A stretch of 54,462 bases of DNA, from contig CAYQMF010000031.1 of NCBI GenBank assembly GCA_964418595.1, positions 1 to 54,462 of the forward strand. Direction: 5' to 3'. Numbering within the stretch: position 1 is the first letter of the stretch; every line of letters starts with the position of its first letter. Positions 51,701 through 54,462 of this stretch are shown one piece after another. The stretch is from CAYQMF01 sp964418595. Lineage in GTDB: Bacteria; Planctomycetota; UBA1135; UBA2386. The notes beneath the pieces are model-generated. The model did no database searches. It saw nothing but the letters and a program-made list of their open reading frames with translations, and was not told the DNA's origin. The translations under genes and the position numbers were made by a program.

Positions 51701-54462
51701 TCACTCCGCCGGCAGCGCGAACGTCGCGTCCGTCGGGCGCACGACGCGCTTGAGCTCCAGCGGCCGGCGGAGCTTGCCGGCGGCGGGCCGGGCCTTGCCG
51801 AGCCACTCGCGGTAGATGGCCATCGACTTGTTGGTGTCGACGAACGTGTCGCCGTAGAGGTCGCCGGGTTGGGCCTTCGTGACGGTCACCTTCTGGTGCC
51901 AGCAGTGCATGCCCGACACGGGATCGGGCTGCACCGGGAAGGTGAAGTTCTGGTGCACGCCGCCGTCGCGCCACCACACGCGCTGGCTGTCGGGGTCCTT
52001 GCTGTCGAAGGCCTGCACCTGCATGGTGCGGCGGATGAGGTACTGCCCGGGCGCCTGCGCCTGCAGGTCGCTCTCGTGCTGCTGCCAGCGGTTGACGCCG
52101 TGCTCCTGGCCCTTCTGGCGAAAGCGCCCCATGTGGTGGCTGCAGGCGACGAGGCCGGGGCGCACGCCTTCCGTGACCCAGGCCTTGTTCACGTAGTAGC
52201 CGGTGCGGGTCGTCACGCGCACGAGGTCGCCGGTGTCGACACCCAGGCGCGCGGCGTCGGTCGGATGGATCCACACCGGGTTCGTGTTCGAGAGCTCGCT
52301 CAGCCACTTGGAGTTGGCGGAGCGGGTGTGGATGAGGGTCGGCAGTCGGAACGTCGACACCAGCACGCACTCGCCCTTGCTGCGGTCCAGCGTGGAGTCG
52401 TGAACGTGGCTCTTCACGTAGCCGGCGAAGGCCAGCTCCGGCCACTGCCACTCGGCGAGCAGCGGGCTGTGCAGTTCGAGGCGCTTGCTGCGGGTGGGGA
52501 AGCCCTGGCGCGGCTTGCCGCCGACGATGGGCGCGAGCACCTTGCCGTCCTTCATGACGGCAGCCCGCGCGGCGTCTGACTCGCCGTCGACCTTGACCTC
52601 CTTGGCGTGCGTCTCGTACACGCCATCCTCGACGAGGAACGCCCCGTGCCGCTTCATGTACTCGAGCGGCGTGAGCCCTTCCTTCTTCGCGGCCTCCGGC
52701 AGGCCGGGCACCGAGTTCTCGAAGATGAAGCGGTAGTACTCGTCCGTCGTGATGCGCTCGCCCTTGCGGTACGGCGACTCGAAGTGCTTGCGGATGCCGA
52801 GCGAACCGTCGGGGTCGACCTGCCAGGACAGCGCGATCCAGAACTCGTCCTCCTCCCACACCTCGCCAGGGTTGGCCTGGTACGTCCACTCCACGGTTTC
52901 GCCGGCGAGTTCCTTCATGCGGCGCAGCACCGGCTGGCGGAAGCCGATCCAGCGCGCCGCGTGCGTCTCCTGGCTCATGAGGTCGTGGCGCTCGGTGGCG
53001 ACGCCCATCGGCAGGACGTAGTCGGCGAAGCGCGCGGTCTCGTTCCACACCGGAGTCAGCGCGGCGTGGCAGCCGACGAGCTTCTCGTCGGCGAGCGCCT
53101 CCATCCACACCAGCCCATCGGGGTTGGTCCACACCGGGTTGTAGACGCGCGTGAAGTACGTATCGATCCGGCCCTTGCCGTCCTTCAGCAGGTGCGGCAG
53201 CAGGAACGACAGCTCGTGGTGCGCGAGCGGCCCCGCGCGCGGGGAGTAGCGCTCGCGCCACACCGCCGGCGGGCGCGGCGTCGTGTGCGGCTTGGGGACG
53301 AACTTGTCGTAGCCGTTGGGGCTCGTGCCGCCGACCGTGCCGATCGCGCCGAGCATGGCACCCAGGACCGCGAGCGCGCGCGCGACCTGCCAGCCGCCCA
53401 GGTTGCCGCTGGCCGTGTTGCGCCACACGTGCGCGGAGAAGGCGCTGCCGGCGGCGCCGATCTCGCGCGCCACGGTCTCGAGCTGGGCGGCGGGCAGGCC
53501 ACACTCGGCCGCGGCCTTCTCGGGGGTCGCGAAGGCGAGGTATTGGAGCAGGTCGGCGAGGAACGCATCGATGTCGCCGCCAGCCTTGCCGCGCGCTGCG
53601 AGCCAGCCGCGCCAGTCGACCCAGTCGTGTACGAACTGCCGGGCCACGAGCTTGTCGCGGACGAGCACGTGCACGAACGCCAGCAGCATGAGCGCCTCCG
53701 TCCCCGGTCGCGGCGCCAGCCAGTGATCCGCCATGCTCGCCGTGTTCGACAACCGGATGTCGCACACCGCGATGCGCGCGCCCTTGAGCTTCGCTTCCTG
53801 CACGCGCTGCGCGTGCGGGTTGAAGTAGTGTCCGGTCTCGAGGTGCGCGGAGATCAGCAGGATGAACTTCGCGTTGGCGTAGTCGGGCGACGGCCGGTCG
53901 TAGCCGGTCACCAGCGTGTAGCCCACGCGCGCCGACGACGAGCACACGTTGGTGTGCGAGTTGTGGCCGTCGACGCCCCAGGCCTGCAGCACGCGCTCGA
54001 CGTAGCCGTCGTGGCCGGGCCGCCCGACGTGGTACATGACCTCGGTCTTGCGCCCTTCGACGATCGCGTTACGGATGCGCGCGCCGAGCGTTGCCAGCAC
54101 CTCGTCCCACGACACCCGCTCGAAGCGGCCGCTGCCCCGCGGGCCCTGGCGCTTCATCGGGTAGAGGATGCGCTCGGGGTCGTTGACCTGGTTGATCGTC
54201 GCCGGCCCCTTGGCGCAGTTGCGGCCGCGCGATCCCGGGTGGAACGGGTTGCCCTCGACCTTGCGGATCGAGCCGTCGCTCTGGTCGACGTAGGCGACGA
54301 GCCCGCAGGCTGCCTCGCAGTTGAAGCAGATCGTCGGCACCAGCGAGTACTTCCTGGTGACGCGGCGCGGCCAGGCCTTGGCGTCGAGTTCTTCCCAGTC
54401 GTCCCACCGCTCCGGCGGCGGGAAGTTCTCGAGCGGCGTGGTGCGCAGCGTGGCGTGGTCCA
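51701..54462 (-). CDS. Molybdopterin-dependent oxidoreductase, DMSO-reductase family (start beyond window edge)
   Basis: The frame is open from the right edge for 919 codons, so the true start lies outside; an internal GTG at 54340 would cut into the Fe-S domain. Counting from the edge, Cys45, Cys48, Cys52 (CFNCEAAC) and Cys82 (GRNCAKG) bind a [4Fe-4S] cluster. Next comes GPATINQVNDPERILYPMKR and the Mo-ligand region SHTNVCSSSARVGYT, where a Cys likely ligates Mo. C-terminal MPT-binding motifs include RTGYYVNKAW. This is a complex-iron-sulfur molybdoenzyme catalytic subunit of the broad PsrA/TtrA/ArrA grouping; substrate and electron partner are unknown. The upstream genes that would show them are not in the window. 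Confidence 0.92.
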   Translation of the reverse strand, partial: DHATLRTTPLENFPPPERWDDWEELDAKAWPRRVTRKYSLVPTICFNCEAACGLVAYVDQSDGSIRKVEGNPFHPGSRGRNCAKGPATINQVNDPERILYPMKRQGPRGSGRFERVSWDEVLATLGARIRNAIVEGRKTEVMYHVGRPGHDGYVERVLQAWGVDGHNSHTNVCSSSARVGYTLVTGYDRPSPDYANAKFILLISAHLETGHYFNPHAQRVQEAKLKGARIAVCDIRLSNTASMADHWLAPRPGTEALMLLAFVHVLVRDKLVARQFVHDWVDWRGWLAARGKAGGDIDAFLADLLQYLAFATPEKAAAECGLPAAQLETVAREIGAAGSAFSAHVWRNTASGNLGGWQVARALAVLGAMLGAIGTVGGTSPNGYDKFVPKPHTTPRPPAVWRERYSPRAGPLAHHELSFLLPHLLKDGKGRIDTYFTRVYNPVWTNPDGLVWMEALADEKLVGCHAALTPVWNETARFADYVLPMGVATERHDLMSQETHAARWIGFRQPVLRRMKELAGETVEWTYQANPGEVWEEDEFWIALSWQVDPDGSLGIRKHFESPYRKGERITTDEYYRFIFENSVPGLPEAAKKEGLTPLEYMKRHGAFLVEDGVYETHAKEVKVDGESDAARAAVMKDGKVLAPIVGGKPRQGFPTRSKRLELHSPLLAEWQWPELAFAGYVKSHVHDSTLDRSKGECVLVSTFRLPTLIHTRSANSKWLSELSNTNPVWIHPTDAARLGVDTGDLVRVTTRTGYYVNKAWVTEGVRPGLVACSHHMGRFRQKGQEHGVNRWQQHESDLQAQAPGQYLIRRTMQVQAFDSKDPDSQRVWWRDGGVHQNFTFPVQPDPVSGMHCWHQKVTVTKAQPGDLYGDTFVDTNKSMAIYREWLGKARPAAGKLRRPLELKRVVRPTDATFALPAE

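Noticed and set aside
1..54462. CRISPR arrays, tRNA/rRNA genes, insertion sequences, integrases, phage genes
   Set aside because: Looked for by eye on both strands; no regularly spaced direct repeats, cloverleaf-like sequence or transposase/integrase proteins were found.

Overview
The window is a strongly GC-rich bacterial chromosome segment with tightly packed genes on both strands and no rRNA, tRNA, CRISPR array or transposase that I can see. The protein architectures point to Planctomycetota. These include an ECF sigma factor next to a Ser/Thr kinase with TPRs, two giant secreted ELWxxDGT-repeat proteins, terpenoid-cyclase-like alpha/alpha-toroid domains fused to vWA or propeller modules, a secreted DUF255 protein, FG-GAP proteins and many small lipoproteins. 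The assignment is an inference from architecture; no marker gene was available.

Layout. 1-551 (minus): start of aconitase, cut by the left edge. 661-4155 (plus): EVE-domain protein, then three lipoproteins, the last two being an LpoB-like PBP activator and its COG3014 partner. 4182-5498 (minus): secreted subtilisin-like protease. 5681-7913: PEGA lipoprotein, dapD and dapE (diaminopimelate synthesis). 7965-8621: TonB-like protein. 8755-16030: CsgG-family lipoprotein, transglutaminase-like protein, and a 1410-codon multidomain secreted protein with an in-frame TGA at codon 34 (selenocysteine candidate). 16102-17415: DUF418 membrane protein. 17502-21360: ECF sigma factor and Ser/Thr kinase. 21505-27831: tandem ELWxxDGT paralogues separated by a strong terminator. 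28110-36166: a Tol-like operon (TPR protein, ExbB/TolQ, ExbD/TolR, and a 1272-aa propeller / Ala-Pro spacer / toroid protein). 36287-38327: Ig-like secreted protein converging on a WecG/TagA glycosyltransferase. 38427-45426: DUF255 protein, two secreted proteins on the minus strand, HtrA-like protease. 45427-45626: a structured intergenic repeat. 45627-49945: ATP-grasp enzyme divergent from a Gfo/Idh oxidoreductase, sugar isomerase and TraB/GumN operon. 50106-51097: nucleotidyltransferase-like gene overlapping a small ORF. 51224-51691: small secreted protein. 51701-54462 (minus): molybdopterin oxidoreductase, cut by the right edge.

Functional themes are envelope biogenesis (LpoB/COG3014, DapD/DapE, TonB, the Tol-like operon), a large extracellular repeat proteome, and a few metabolic genes. 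Several genes lack a Shine-Dalgarno site and carry a TAnnnT-type -10 about 7 nt before the start codon, suggesting leaderless mRNAs. No stretch of more than 300 bases is gene-free. The two largest gaps are 27832-28109 (inverted repeats and a promoter) and 45427-45626 (the repeat).
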